From: Microbulbifer sp. GL-2
Lineage (GTDB): Bacteria; Pseudomonadota; Gammaproteobacteria; Pseudomonadales; Cellvibrionaceae
DNA: 64,000 nucleotides
Direction of reading: 5' to 3'
Assembly (NCBI RefSeq): GCF_007183175.1
Contig: NZ_AP019807.1
Coordinates: forward strand, 1,491,001 to 1,555,000
Shown here: piece by piece, positions 18,630 through 28,509 of the stretch
How the letters are laid out: each line of letters begins with the position of its first letter
How positions within the stretch are numbered: position 1 is the first letter of the stretch
Program-made: the position numbers and the translations under genes
Notes under the pieces: model-generated
What the model was told of the DNA's origin: nothing
The model's input: the letters and a program-made list of their open reading frames with translations, nothing else
Database searches by the model: none

Positions 18630-20081
18630 ATGCGAATTGCGGTAATTGCGCGAGTTTTTGGAATTCTCCTGACGGTGTTCAGCCTGACACTGCTGCCGCC
18701 GATCGTGGTATCGCTGTGGTATAGCGACGATACGCACAGCGCCTTTGTCGCAGCTTTTGTAATTACCCTGATTACCGGCTTATTTATGTGGCTGCCGGTG
18801 CACGATCTGCGCCAGGACCTGCGCACCCGCGACGGCTTTGTAGTGACCTCGCTGTTCTGGCTGATCCTCGGCAGTTTCGGTGCCCTGCCTTTTATAATCA
18901 GCCCACAGCCGGACCTGAGTATTACCGACTCTATTTTTGAGTCCATCTCCGGTCTCACCACCACTGGTGCTACGGTAATTACCGGTCTGGACTCCCTGCC
19001 CCCGGCAATTCTCTATTACCGTCAGCAATTACAGTGGTTTGGTGGAATAGGCGTGATTGTAATTGCCCTGGCCATCCTGCCTATGCTGGGTATCGGCGGT
19101 ATGCAGTTATACAAGGCGGAAATTCCAGGGCCGGTAAAAGATACCAAATTGACACCACGTATCGCCGAAACTGCGCGTGCGCTGATCGTGATTTATGTGA
19201 TTCTCACCATTCTATGTGGCATTGGCTACTGGTGGGCTGGCATGACGGTTTTCGACGCAGTGGGCCACGCCTTTTCCACCGTGGCTAACGGTGGTTTCTC
19301 CACCCATGATGCCAGTATGGGCTTCTATGCCCACAATCGAGCAATCATGGTGATCTGCATCATTTTCATGTTCACTGCGGCAATCAACTTCGGCCTGCAT
19401 TTTTACGCTTTTCGCAATAAAACCCTGAAGCATTACTGGCGCGATTCCGAATTTCGTTTTTATTTGATGCTGATTTTAGGCGCCGGCTTACTGATCAGTT
19501 GTTACCTGTGGATATTGAATATTTTCTCTCCTGGCAACAGCCTGCTGCACGGCTTTTTCCAGGTTGTCTCAATCAGCACCACTGCCGGTTTTGCTTCTGA
19601 AAATTTTTCCGCCTGGCCGGTATTCCTGCCCTATGCATTATTACTTCTGGGTATTCTTGGCGCCTGCGCTGGTTCGACTTCCGGAGGCATCAAGGCTGTG
19701 CGCGGTATGTTGATTATGAAGTCGGGTATGCGTGAACTGAACCGGCTGGTGCACGCCAATGCGGTAATACCTATCAAGATCAATCGCAAGATAGTGCCAG
19801 ACCGGGTGACCGATGCTGTCTGGGGATTTTTCGCCGTCTATGTCCTGTCGTTTTTTATCCTCTCCATTATTGTGATCGCCACCGGCGAGGATTTTGTCAC
19901 CGCCGTCACCACGGTTGCCTCCTGCCTGAGTAATATTGGACCTGCCCTGGGCGATGCGGCCTCTCACTACGGCTCAGTCAATGAAGTGGCCAAGTGGTTT
20001 CTGATCCTCGCCATGCTGATGGGGCGGTTGGAAATTTTTACCTTGTTGGTACTGCTAACTCCCGCTTTCTGGCGCCATTAA
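18630..20081 (+). CDS. trkH: Trk potassium uptake channel subunit TrkH
   Basis: Inner-membrane K+-translocating subunit with four pore-loop repeats. All four filter segments are visible: SGLTTTGATV, STVANGGFSTH, ISTTAGFA and LSNIGPALG. Length is 483 aa (E. coli 483). Intact and 85 bp after the disrupted trkA, with which it works. Without functional TrkA the channel would be poorly regulated, which makes an error in the trkA reading plausible. Confidence 0.96.
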   Translation: MRIAVIARVFGILLTVFSLTLLPPIVVSLWYSDDTHSAFVAAFVITLITGLFMWLPVHDLRQDLRTRDGFVVTSLFWLILGSFGALPFIISPQPDLSITDSIFESISGLTTTGATVITGLDSLPPAILYYRQQLQWFGGIGVIVIALAILPMLGIGGMQLYKAEIPGPVKDTKLTPRIAETARALIVIYVILTILCGIGYWWAGMTVFDAVGHAFSTVANGGFSTHDASMGFYAHNRAIMVICIIFMFTAAINFGLHFYAFRNKTLKHYWRDSEFRFYLMLILGAGLLISCYLWILNIFSPGNSLLHGFFQVVSISTTAGFASENFSAWPVFLPYALLLLGILGACAGSTSGGIKAVRGMLIMKSGMRELNRLVHANAVIPIKINRKIVPDRVTDAVWGFFAVYVLSFFILSIIVIATGEDFVTAVTTVASCLSNIGPALGDAASHYGSVNEVAKWFLILAMLMGRLEIFTLLVLLTPAFWRH

Positions 20082-20178
20082 ACTCTCAGACCTCCCCTGT
20101 CCGATATCGCATAGCAATATTTTTTAGTTTCTGCCAAAGTTGTCTTCTACAGGAAGTGACTAATAAGAACATGGCGGT

Positions 20179-21207
20179 ATGAGCAGAAACACCAGTGAGC
20201 TGCTCGGTCAGTTGAAAATTGACCGGGATGCGGTTCCAGAAGCACCTACATCATCTCGAAAAACCTGGCTGGCGGCCTCTATAGGCACCGCTGCCGGCTT
20301 GGTTATGGGGTTTGCCGCTGCCACACTATTGGCAGGGGAGCAGTCCTCAGTAGCATCAACAGAAACCCTTCCCGCCAAGTCTACTATCCCAGCACCCGCT
20401 GTCCGCGAGCGAACCGAAACTGTGCTCAACGCCTCTGGTTACATCACTGCGCGCCGCATGGCCACTGTATCTGCCGAGGTAATGGGCCTGATCAGCAGTG
20501 TGGATGTTGAGGAGGGTATGCATGTAAGTGAGGGGCAAGTGCTGGCACGCCTCGATGATGCCAAGGCGCGGGTCAGCCTGGATTTTGCCCTCGCACAGGT
20601 CGAGGTACTGCAAGCCCAGGAAGCAAGCATCAGTGCCAAACTCAAGGAAGCGGAACGCCAGTACCGGCGTTTCGCCGGACTGCGCGATAAAAACTATTCT
20701 AGCAAGGCTCAGCTCACACAGAGCCAGGCCAGCGCCGAAGGACTCAGGGCCGACTTAAGAAGTGCCCGCGCCAATATCGAGGTGGCCAAACTGGAGGCCA
20801 AACGCCAACAGGAACGGCTCGAAGATCATATTATTCGCGCCCCCTTCTCCGGCATCGTCACTCAGAAAAATGCCCAACCAGGAGAAATTGTCGCGCCCAG
20901 CTCTGCCGGAGGCGGCTTCACGCGCACCGGTATCTGCACCATCGTGGACATGAATTCCCTGGAAATTGAAGTGGATGTGAACGAGGCATTTATTGGCCGG
21001 GTCTCTGCGGGGCAGAGGGTAAATGCCAACCTCGACGCCTACCCGGAATGGGATATTCCAGCCTCCGTAGTCGCCATTATTCCTACTGCCGATCGTGCCA
21101 AAGCCACTGTACGCGTACGTATCGGCATCGACGATAAAGATCCGCGTATCCTGCCGGACATGGGAGTTAAAGTCGGGTTCCTGGCCGAGGAGGAAACGGC
21201 TCTCTAG
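20179..21207 (+). CDS. HlyD-type periplasmic adaptor subunit of an ABC exporter
   Basis: 342 residues. A cytoplasmic N-terminus is followed by one membrane helix (~29-51, AASIGTAAGLVMGFAAATLLAG). Then come a split lipoyl domain (NASGYITARR and later RAPFSGIVTQKNAQPGEIV), a coiled-coil hairpin (~130-205, rich in Ala, Glu, Lys and Gln) and a beta-barrel domain. This is the membrane-fusion protein architecture that links an inner-membrane transporter to an outer-membrane duct. It is the first gene of a four-gene unit with an ATPase and two permeases. No TolC homologue is nearby. The substrate is unknown. Confidence 0.88.
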   Translation: MSRNTSELLGQLKIDRDAVPEAPTSSRKTWLAASIGTAAGLVMGFAAATLLAGEQSSVASTETLPAKSTIPAPAVRERTETVLNASGYITARRMATVSAEVMGLISSVDVEEGMHVSEGQVLARLDDAKARVSLDFALAQVEVLQAQEASISAKLKEAERQYRRFAGLRDKNYSSKAQLTQSQASAEGLRADLRSARANIEVAKLEAKRQQERLEDHIIRAPFSGIVTQKNAQPGEIVAPSSAGGGFTRTGICTIVDMNSLEIEVDVNEAFIGRVSAGQRVNANLDAYPEWDIPASVVAIIPTADRAKATVRVRIGIDDKDPRILPDMGVKVGFLAEEETAL

Positions 21208-21257
21208 TGCCCCGGTGACAACACGGTTGATTTTATTCTTATAAGAGGAATTTCAAG

Positions 21258-21953
21258 ATGTCAGAAGATGTGTTGTTTCAATTAAAAGGTGTCAGTAAGA
21301 GCTTTATTAAAGGGAAGGAAAAAATCTCTATTTTTGACGATCTCAATATGGATATTGAGCGGGGGGATTTCGTTGCCATTATGGGGCCTTCGGGCTCGGG
21401 CAAAACCACCCTCCTGAATATGCTCGGCGGCGTTGACCAACCCAGCGGCGGTGAAGTCTGGTTTGATGGCACACGCATCGACTCCCTGAGCGAGAGTGCC
21501 CTGACTCGCTGGCGGGCAGAAAACATCGGTTTTATTTTTCAGTTCTATAACCTGATGCCAATGCTGAATGCACAGCGCAATGTAGAATTGCCACTGCTAC
21601 TGACCAAGTTATCTAAATCACAACGGCGCAAAAACGTAGAAACCGCACTCGCCCTGGTGGGTCTCAGCGACCGCGCCAAACATATGTCCAGTGAAATGTC
21701 CGGCGGTCAGCAGCAACGGGTTGCTATCGCCCGTGCGATTGTCTCCGATCCCAAGTTGATTCTTTGTGACGAGCCTACTGGAGACCTGGACCGCGCCACC
21801 GCGGATGAAATCCTGGAAATGCTGCAACTGCTGAACCGCGACCACGGCAAGACCATAGTGATGGTAACCCACGACCCTGCCGCGGCTAAATACGCCAAGC
21901 GCACCCTGCATCTCGACAAGGGGCAATTTGTGCAGAGGGAAATCGTGGTATGA
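21258..21953 (+). CDS. ABC transporter ATP-binding protein (MacB/LolD type)
   Basis: 231 residues. Walker A GPSGSGKTT (43-51), signature MSGGQQQR (147-154), Walker B LILCDEPTGDLD (167-178) and switch His in MVTHDP mark a MacB/LolD-type nucleotide-binding subunit. AGAGGAA is well placed before the start. Its stop codon overlaps the next gene's start (ATGA), coupling it to the first permease. Confidence 0.94.
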   Translation: MSEDVLFQLKGVSKSFIKGKEKISIFDDLNMDIERGDFVAIMGPSGSGKTTLLNMLGGVDQPSGGEVWFDGTRIDSLSESALTRWRAENIGFIFQFYNLMPMLNAQRNVELPLLLTKLSKSQRRKNVETALALVGLSDRAKHMSSEMSGGQQQRVAIARAIVSDPKLILCDEPTGDLDRATADEILEMLQLLNRDHGKTIVMVTHDPAAAKYAKRTLHLDKGQFVQREIVV

Positions 21954-23110
21954 ACGAACTTTACTTAATCTATAAAAACATGACAAGGAAACCCCTGCGG
22001 TTATTCCTGACCTGTTTTGCCATCTTTATTGCCTTCCTGATTTTCGGTGCAGTAACCAGTTTGAAAACCGCGCTGAATTCCAGTGTGGAGCTTTCAGCAG
22101 ATAATCGCCTGGTTGTATTTAACCGGATCAATTTCACTAAATCCCTGCCCATCGCCTACTACCAAAAAGTCGCTGCGGTAGAGGGTGTTAAGGATGTCAC
22201 CCACCTGAACTGGTTTGGTGGCTACTACCAGGAGCCGACCAAACAAATTGTCTCTATGGCCGTAGAGCCGGAATCTTACCTTCGCGTATACGAAGAAGTT
22301 GTTGTCCCCGAAGACCAGAAAGCATCCTGGTTTAATAACCGCCAGGGTGCACTTGTTGGTGAGAAACTCGCACAGATTTACGGCTGGAAAGTGGGCGATA
22401 AAATCCCACTATCATCCACTATTTTTACCCACAAAGATGGCGGATATACCTGGGAGTTTGTTGTCTCCGGAATTTTTAAAGGGGATACCGAGCAATATGA
22501 TACCCGCCAAATGCTGTTTCACTATAAGTATTTTATGGAAACCCAAACATTTGGTGGAGACTGGATCGGCTGGATGGCACTGACCACTAATGACTCCTCC
22601 CTGAATGAAAAAGTGGCGAAAACCATCGACGACTCTTTTGCCAACTCCCAAAATGAGACTGATACAAGTACTGAGAAAGCTTTTAATAAAGCCTTTATTG
22701 AGCAAATAGGCAATATTGGTCTGATTATTTTCTCTGTAGTATTTACCGCTTTTTTTACCATCCTGATTGTTGTTGGTAATACCATGGCCCTGGCTATTCG
22801 TGAACGTACAGGAGAAATTGCTGTACTGAAAACCCTGGGTTTTTCCAGCCCAAGAATTTTCCGAATGGTTTTGTCGGAGTCCATGTTAATTGCCTTTATT
22901 GGCGGTATCTCTGGTCTTGCCGCCGCCTGGCTGCTTGTAGAAGGCATTAAAACTTTTCTCGCCAGATTTCTACCCAATTTGATTTTGGATAGTAACATTG
23001 CACTACAGGCGCTGGTATTTATGCTGCTATTGGGAATAATTACCGGTTTGTTGCCGGCTTTTAACGCTTTGCGGCTGAATATCGTCACAGCATTTAATCG
23101 CCAGCAATAA
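21950..23110 (+). CDS. ABC transporter permease, FtsX/MacB type (first of two)
   Basis: 386 residues. One N-terminal membrane helix (~18-38), a large periplasmic MacB-like domain (~45-255), then three membrane helices in the C-terminal FtsX domain (~260-385; AIRERTGEIAVLKTLGFS is the conserved cytoplasmic coupling loop). Overlaps the ATPase gene by 4 bp. It and the next gene are diverged relatives, suggesting a heterodimeric membrane domain. Confidence 0.92.
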   Translation: MNELYLIYKNMTRKPLRLFLTCFAIFIAFLIFGAVTSLKTALNSSVELSADNRLVVFNRINFTKSLPIAYYQKVAAVEGVKDVTHLNWFGGYYQEPTKQIVSMAVEPESYLRVYEEVVVPEDQKASWFNNRQGALVGEKLAQIYGWKVGDKIPLSSTIFTHKDGGYTWEFVVSGIFKGDTEQYDTRQMLFHYKYFMETQTFGGDWIGWMALTTNDSSLNEKVAKTIDDSFANSQNETDTSTEKAFNKAFIEQIGNIGLIIFSVVFTAFFTILIVVGNTMALAIRERTGEIAVLKTLGFSSPRIFRMVLSESMLIAFIGGISGLAAAWLLVEGIKTFLARFLPNLILDSNIALQALVFMLLLGIITGLLPAFNALRLNIVTAFNRQQ

Positions 23111-23185
23111 GACGGTTGGAATTCTACCCGGTTGTAACCTCTTGCAATCAGGTATGACAACAAACTCCGAAACGGAGGAATAAGA

Positions 23186-24373
23186 ATGGGTTCTCTAATT
23201 GCACAAATAGTTTCGGTAACCCTGATGAACCTGGGCAGCTTGCGCCGACGCCTGTGGATGTCACTGGCAATGGTTTTGGCTTCAGCTGTAGTGGTAGCAA
23301 TATTACTGGCATTTCTCGCCATGGCTAAAGGCTTTGAGGAGACCATGCGCGGGGCCGGCTCCAACCAAGTCGCTATCCTGATGCGTGAAGGTTCCTCCAC
23401 CGAACTCAATTCGGTGATTACACAGGATCAGGTTAACTTGATTGGCGAGTCTGCAGGTATCGCCCACGATGCCAACGGTCCCCTGATATCCCCTGAGCTC
23501 TATGTAATTGTCGATGGCATCAAGAAATCATCTGGTACCGAAGCCAATATCCCACTGCGTGGTCTCAATAAAACCGGCATGGATATGCGCACTAATATGC
23601 GTCTGGTAGAAGGACGCATGTTCACACCAGGCACGAATGAAATGGTCGTAGGACAAGGAGTGTTAAGGGAATTTGACGGCTTTGAAATCGGCAAGGAAGT
23701 CCGCTTTGGCAAAAACCTGTGGACCGTGGTTGGTGTTTTTTCCACAGGGGGTAATATTTTTGAAAGTGAGTTGTGGGCAGATATCAAAATTATCCAGAGC
23801 CATTACAATCGCGGAAACAGCTATCAGTCGATCCGTGCAAAATTAGACAAAGACGGTGATCTGGGCCCAGTAAAGGAAACCATTGAACGGGAGCCACGCC
23901 TGAACCTGGATGCCCAGACTGAGCGTGAATACTTCGCCAGCCAGGGCAAACAATTACAGTACATTGCCACTTTTGGTTGGATTATCAGCGCAGTAATGGC
24001 TCTCGGTGCCCTCGCAGGAGCACTCAACACCATGTATACCTCTGTCGCGGATCGCGCCAAGGAAATTGCCACTCTGCGCGCGCTGGGTTTCAGTAACTTT
24101 TCTGCCTTCTGCGGCACTATTGCCGAAGCTATGGTACTGGCAGCGGCAGGCGGGCTATTAGGCTCGTTGGCGGCATTTATGTTCTTCGACGGGCTCAACA
24201 CTTCTACCTTGGGCGGCAGCTTTACCCAGGTGGTATTCAGCTTCGAGATGTCAGCGGACCTATTCCTGCAAGGCGCAATATTGGCGCTGGTAATAGGCTT
24301 TATCAGCGGTTTTTTCCCCGCCTGGCGCGCTGCGCGTATGCCAGTGATAGTGGCTTTTCGCTACGCGGCTTAA
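23186..24373 (+). CDS. ABC transporter permease, FtsX/MacB type (second of two)
   Basis: 395 residues with the same layout as its upstream neighbour: a helix at ~22-46, a periplasmic domain, and three C-terminal helices with the coupling loop ADRAKEIATLRALGFS. GGAGGAATAAG precedes the ATG. It ends the exporter operon, 75 bp after the first permease. A hairpin with TTATTTTTT follows the stop codon. Confidence 0.92.
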   Translation: MGSLIAQIVSVTLMNLGSLRRRLWMSLAMVLASAVVVAILLAFLAMAKGFEETMRGAGSNQVAILMREGSSTELNSVITQDQVNLIGESAGIAHDANGPLISPELYVIVDGIKKSSGTEANIPLRGLNKTGMDMRTNMRLVEGRMFTPGTNEMVVGQGVLREFDGFEIGKEVRFGKNLWTVVGVFSTGGNIFESELWADIKIIQSHYNRGNSYQSIRAKLDKDGDLGPVKETIEREPRLNLDAQTEREYFASQGKQLQYIATFGWIISAVMALGALAGALNTMYTSVADRAKEIATLRALGFSNFSAFCGTIAEAMVLAAAGGLLGSLAAFMFFDGLNTSTLGGSFTQVVFSFEMSADLFLQGAILALVIGFISGFFPAWRAARMPVIVAFRYAA

Positions 24374-24396
24374 AACCACTGCTGCACGAAACGGAC

Positions 24397-24427
24397 AAGG
24401 GCCACAATAAGGTGGCCTTATTTTTTC
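24397..24427 (+). terminator. Terminator of the ABC exporter operon
   Basis: The stem GGCCAC (24400-24405) with GTGGCC (24412-24417), extended by flanking AAG/CTT pairs with a bulge, is followed by TTATTTTTT. The stop codon of the convergent acyltransferase gene (24418) lies inside it. Confidence 0.75.
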
Positions 24428-25305
24428 TTACGGTAAATCTTACTTTTACCTTCCGGCTGTTTGCGAAAGCGCTTGTACTCCCATTGATACTGCTCCGGCG
24501 CCTGGGCTATGCATGCCTCCACACCGCGATTCATCGCCGCCAGGGAAACCTTCTGCTCCTCGCTGTGAATAGCTTTTTCTGCCGGCAGGAAAACCAGCTC
24601 AAAACCACCCTCCACCCGCTTGCCAAAGCCGAATACTACATGGCACTTGGTGCGTTGCAGCAGGTTGTGTGCGAGCGTCATGGTCAGGGCCGGTCGGCCG
24701 AAAAAGGGGGCGAAATCGCCACCCATATCCGGTTCCTGATCCGGTAATACCATAGCGACATGGCCGGCCTTCAGGCACTTGAGCAGTGAGCGCACCCCAT
24801 GAATATTAGTGGGTACCATTTTTGCGCCAGTCTTTTCACGGCCGCTGCGTATCACCGGGTCCAACTCGGCAATTTTCGGCGGCTGGTACAGGGCCATGGA
24901 GGGGCCCATGGCCGCCAGGTACATGCCAAAAATTTCCCAGTTGCCCGTGTGTGGCATAAGCACCAAGGTTCCACGGCCATCCTTTTCCCCCTGAAACAGT
25001 AAATGCTGGTTGCGCACCTGCACTATGGCCTTTTCATTGGTGGCCCAGGAATGGTGCCAGATACTAGCCATTTCGAAACCGTTGATGGCAGTGTTCATCA
25101 CACTTTCACGCGCCAGCCTCTCCCGCTTTTTCGGGTCCATTGCCGGGTAGCATTGCGCCAGGTTGATCCTACTCAGACGCAGACCCTCAGAACGGACTAA
25201 TATCGCCAGTCTACCGGCGAAACGCCCCAGGCGTCGGGACCAAGGCAATGACAGCCTGCCAATCAGTTTCAGTGCACCTGCAGCCAGGTACCCCTTAATA
25301 TCCAA
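24418..25305 (-). CDS. Lipid A biosynthesis acyltransferase (LpxL/HtrB family)
   Basis: Inner-membrane acyltransferase that adds a secondary acyl chain to lipid A. The catalytic HX4E motif is visible as PHTGNWE, and LPDQEPDMGG plus PFFGRPALTMT are the family's second conserved block. An N-terminal hydrophobic stretch anchors it. The frame is open to a TTG at 25356. I prefer the TTG at 25305 because GGAAAGGAAG lies about 8 bp upstream and it gives 295 aa, close to the usual length. Divergent from glyQ. Which acyl chain or position it serves is unknown. Confidence 0.87.
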   Translation of the reverse strand: MDIKGYLAAGALKLIGRLSLPWSRRLGRFAGRLAILVRSEGLRLSRINLAQCYPAMDPKKRERLARESVMNTAINGFEMASIWHHSWATNEKAIVQVRNQHLLFQGEKDGRGTLVLMPHTGNWEIFGMYLAAMGPSMALYQPPKIAELDPVIRSGREKTGAKMVPTNIHGVRSLLKCLKAGHVAMVLPDQEPDMGGDFAPFFGRPALTMTLAHNLLQRTKCHVVFGFGKRVEGGFELVFLPAEKAIHSEEQKVSLAAMNRGVEACIAQAPEQYQWEYKRFRKQPEGKSKIYRKKK

Positions 25306-25416
25306 AACAACAACTTCCTTTCCAAAAACACCGCCGATAGGCGGCCCTAATGCCAAGTATGGCGATTCAAATCATTGGCGTGGTCACAGCGCTTTAAGCG
25401 CAGTAGCCGCTGCCGC

Positions 25417-25422
25417 TATAAT
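25417..25422 (+). promoter_or_regulatory. Candidate -10 element of glyQS
   Basis: A perfect TATAAT lies ~43 bp before the glyQ start, with a poor -35 match (TTTAAG, 25393-25398) 18 bp upstream. It is the only good sigma70 -10 match in the divergent gap between the acyltransferase and glyQ. Confidence 0.4.
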
Positions 25423-25464
25423 TGCGTCCCTTTGCCCACAGCAGATACTGATCTGGAGATAGCG

Positions 25465-26421
25465 GTGTCCAAGCAATACGATCTCAGTACCTTTCAGGGA
25501 CTTATTTTTGCCCTGCAGGATTATTGGGCGCGCCAAGGGTGCGTCATTCTACAGCCTCTGGATATGGAAGTGGGCGCTGGCACCTTTCATCCAGCTACCT
25601 TCCTGCGCGCCATAGGCCCGGAAAACTGGAATGCGGCCTATGTGCAACCCTGCCGCCGCCCCACCGACGGCCGCTACGGCGAGAACCCTAACCGCCTGCA
25701 GCACTACTACCAATACCAGGTGGTAATGAAACCGTCCCCGGACAACATTCAGGAATTGTACCTCGACAGCCTTCGCGCCATGGGCGTAGATCCGGCGATC
25801 CACGATATTCGTTTTGTCGAGGACAACTGGGAATCCCCGACCCTCGGAGCCTGGGGGCTCGGTTGGGAGGTTTGGCTGAACGGTATGGAAGTGACCCAGT
25901 TCACCTACTTCCAGCAGGTGGGCGGCATCGAATGCTACCCGGTTACCGGCGAGATCACTTATGGCCTGGAGCGAATCGCTATGTACCTGCAGGGTGTCGA
26001 ATCCATTTACGACCTGGTGTGGACTCGCAACTTGGATGGCAGCCCTGTCACCTATGGCGATGTTTTCCACCAAAATGAAGTGGAGATGTCCCGTTACAAC
26101 TTTGAACACGCCGATGTGGAGTTCCTGTTCGCCACCTTCGATCACTGCGAGCGCGAGAGCTCCCGCCTGATCGAGCTGGGCCTGCCGCTACCCGCCTACG
26201 AGCAGGTGATGAAGGCCTCCCACGCCTTCAACCTGCTGGATGCGCGCCACGCCATTTCGGTGACTGAGCGTCAGCGCTATATCCTGCGTGTACGCACCCT
26301 GGCCCGAGCAGTGGCGCAGGCTTATTACGATGCGCGCCGCGCGCTGGGGTTCCCCCTGGCGGATGAGGCACTGCGTGCGGATATTCTGGCGGAAGACGTC
26401 GAGCAAGAGGAGAAGCAGTAA
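25465..26421 (+). CDS. glyQ: Glycine--tRNA ligase alpha subunit
   Basis: Catalytic subunit of the bacterial alpha2beta2 GlyRS. Class II motifs are present: FHPATFLRAIGPENW and QPCRRPTDGRYGENPNRLQ, then QQVGGIECYPVTGEITYGLER. The start chosen is GTG at 25465, with GGAG about 8 bp upstream; it gives 318 aa (E. coli 303) and the expected N-terminus SKQYDLSTFQGLI. The stop codon shares one base with the glyS start (TAATG), coupling the two subunits. Confidence 0.97.
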   Translation: MSKQYDLSTFQGLIFALQDYWARQGCVILQPLDMEVGAGTFHPATFLRAIGPENWNAAYVQPCRRPTDGRYGENPNRLQHYYQYQVVMKPSPDNIQELYLDSLRAMGVDPAIHDIRFVEDNWESPTLGAWGLGWEVWLNGMEVTQFTYFQQVGGIECYPVTGEITYGLERIAMYLQGVESIYDLVWTRNLDGSPVTYGDVFHQNEVEMSRYNFEHADVEFLFATFDHCERESSRLIELGLPLPAYEQVMKASHAFNLLDARHAISVTERQRYILRVRTLARAVAQAYYDARRALGFPLADEALRADILAEDVEQEEKQ

Positions 26422-28502
26422 TGGCTCAGGATTTTCTGGTAGAGCTGGGCACCGAAGAGCTGCCACCAAAAGCACTGCACAAGCTGATGAACGCCTTCGC
26501 CGATGGCATCACCCAGGGCCTGAAGGGCGCCGAGCTGTCATTTGGCGAGGTTAAAGCCTACGCAGCTCCCCGCCGCCTGGCAGTGGCCGTTTTCGGCCTG
26601 GCGGACAAGCAGCAGGATAAACAAATTGAAAAGCTGGGCCCCGCAATCAAAGCAGCCTTCGATAATGAAGGCAAGCCCAGTAAAGCCGCCGAAGGCTTCG
26701 CCCGCAGTAACGGTGTGACCGTTGAGGAACTGGAACGCAAAGAGACTGACAAAGGCGAACGCCTGGCCTTTATCACTGAACAGCAAGGTGCCGAGAGCAA
26801 ATCTCTACTGGCGGGAATTGTCGAGAAGTCTCTGGCACAGCTGCCCATCCCCAAGCGCATGCGCTGGGGTCTGCGCCGCGAGGAATTCGTGCGCCCGGTC
26901 CATTGGCTGGTAATGTTGTTTGGCAACCAAGTAGTGGATGGTGAAGTGCTCGGCCTCAAGGCCGGAAAAACCAGCCGCGGCCACCGTTTCCACTGCAACC
27001 GCGAATTGGAAATTCACTCTGCCCACGACTATGCACAGGTACTGCGCGAACCGGGCTATGTGATGGCCGACTTTGCCGAGCGCCGCGAGACTATCCGCGC
27101 TCAAGTGGTCGCCGAAGCCAATAATGTCAACGGCGAGGCTGTGATTGACGATGACCTGCTCGACGAAGTCACCGCCCTGGTGGAGTGGCCCGTAGCGCTC
27201 ACCGGCCGTTTTGAGGAACGCTTCCTGGAAGTACCCGCAGAAGCCCTGATCTCCTCGATGAAGGAGCACCAGAAATACTTCCACGTGGTGAATGAAGACG
27301 GCCAGTTGCTGCCTTTCTTTATCACTGTGTCCAACATCGAGAGCCAGGATGCCGCACAGGTTATCCACGGCAACGAGCGGGTTATCCGCCCGCGTCTGGC
27401 CGATGCCGCCTTCTTCTTCGAAACCGATAAGAAAACCAGTCTGGAATCTCGCCGCGAGAAGCTGCGCCAAATTGTATTTCAACAGCACCTGGGCAGTGTT
27501 TACGACAAGACTGAACGTGTTTCATCCCTGGCGCGCACCATCGCCGAAAAAACCGGTAGTAACGGCGACTGGGCCGAGCGCGCTGGCCGCCTGTGCAAAT
27601 CGGATCTGGTCACCGAAATGGTGTTCGAATTTGCCGATATGCAGGGCATCGCCGGTTACTACTATGCAGAGAACGATGGTGAGCCTCTGGATGTGGCCAA
27701 GGCCATGTATGAGCAGTACATGCCCAAGTTTGCCGGCGACGAACTGCCCGTCAGCGACACCGGTACCGTGATTGCACTGGCAGACCGCCTGGATACTCTG
27801 GTTGGTATCTTCGGTATCGGCCAGCCTCCCAGCGGCTCCCGCGACCCCTTTGCCCTGCGCCGCGCCAGCCTCGGTATTATCCGTATTCTGGTAGAAAAGC
27901 GTCTCGACCTGGACTTGCATGAACTGCTGCAGCTGGCCCGCGACAACTACCCGCGCACCGCCCTGGGTGAGTACGACAAGGTCATAGAGCAGACCCTGCA
28001 ATATGTTCTGGAGCGCTTCCGCGCCCGGTACGAGGACCAGGGCATTGCCACTGAGGTATTTATGGCGGTTGCCGCGCGTAAGTTGTCGCGCCCACTGGAT
28101 ATCGACAACCGCGTCCACGCTGTAAATGCTTTTAGCCAGTTGCCCGAGTCCGGTGCCCTGGCTGCGGCCAACAAACGCGTCTCCAATATTCTCGCCAAGC
28201 TGGATACCGCTGTACCGGGCCATGTCGATGAGGTATTGCTGCAGGAAGAGGCGGAGAAGGCGCTGTTCGCCGCCGTACAGGTTGCCCGCTCCGAAGTGGC
28301 ACCACTGTATAGCGATGCGCTGTTCGCCGAGGGCCTCGCCGGCCTGGCGGGGCTTCGCGAAACCGTGGACAACTTCTTTGACCATGTGATGGTGATGAGC
28401 GACGACGAGCAACTGCGTAATAACCGCCTGGCCCTATTGGCCCAGTTGCGTGCGCTATTCCTTGAGGTTGCCGACATTTCCTTGCTGGTACCAACCAAGT
28501 AA
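26421..28502 (+). CDS. glyS: Glycine--tRNA ligase beta subunit
   Basis: 693 residues (E. coli 689). The N-terminus AQDFLVELGTEELPPKAL, the internal SMKEHQKYFHV, the HD-like region and the C-terminal anticodon-binding domain (DALR-like) are characteristic. It provides tRNA recognition to GlyQ. One-base overlap with glyQ. A 12-bp perfect hairpin follows 8 bp after the stop codon. Confidence 0.97.
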   Translation: MAQDFLVELGTEELPPKALHKLMNAFADGITQGLKGAELSFGEVKAYAAPRRLAVAVFGLADKQQDKQIEKLGPAIKAAFDNEGKPSKAAEGFARSNGVTVEELERKETDKGERLAFITEQQGAESKSLLAGIVEKSLAQLPIPKRMRWGLRREEFVRPVHWLVMLFGNQVVDGEVLGLKAGKTSRGHRFHCNRELEIHSAHDYAQVLREPGYVMADFAERRETIRAQVVAEANNVNGEAVIDDDLLDEVTALVEWPVALTGRFEERFLEVPAEALISSMKEHQKYFHVVNEDGQLLPFFITVSNIESQDAAQVIHGNERVIRPRLADAAFFFETDKKTSLESRREKLRQIVFQQHLGSVYDKTERVSSLARTIAEKTGSNGDWAERAGRLCKSDLVTEMVFEFADMQGIAGYYYAENDGEPLDVAKAMYEQYMPKFAGDELPVSDTGTVIALADRLDTLVGIFGIGQPPSGSRDPFALRRASLGIIRILVEKRLDLDLHELLQLARDNYPRTALGEYDKVIEQTLQYVLERFRARYEDQGIATEVFMAVAARKLSRPLDIDNRVHAVNAFSQLPESGALAAANKRVSNILAKLDTAVPGHVDEVLLQEEAEKALFAAVQVARSEVAPLYSDALFAEGLAGLAGLRETVDNFFDHVMVMSDDEQLRNNRLALLAQLRALFLEVADISLLVPTK

Positions 28503-28509
28503 CGGCAAT

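Noticed and set aside
22522..23409. 295-aa frame antisense to the two ABC permease genes
   Set aside because: It overlaps two coding genes and their ribosome-binding site on the other strand; Arg/Ser/Ile-rich without a family pattern.
27522..28412. 296-aa frame antisense to glyS
   Set aside because: Entirely inside a conserved gene; a GC-rich codon-bias shadow.
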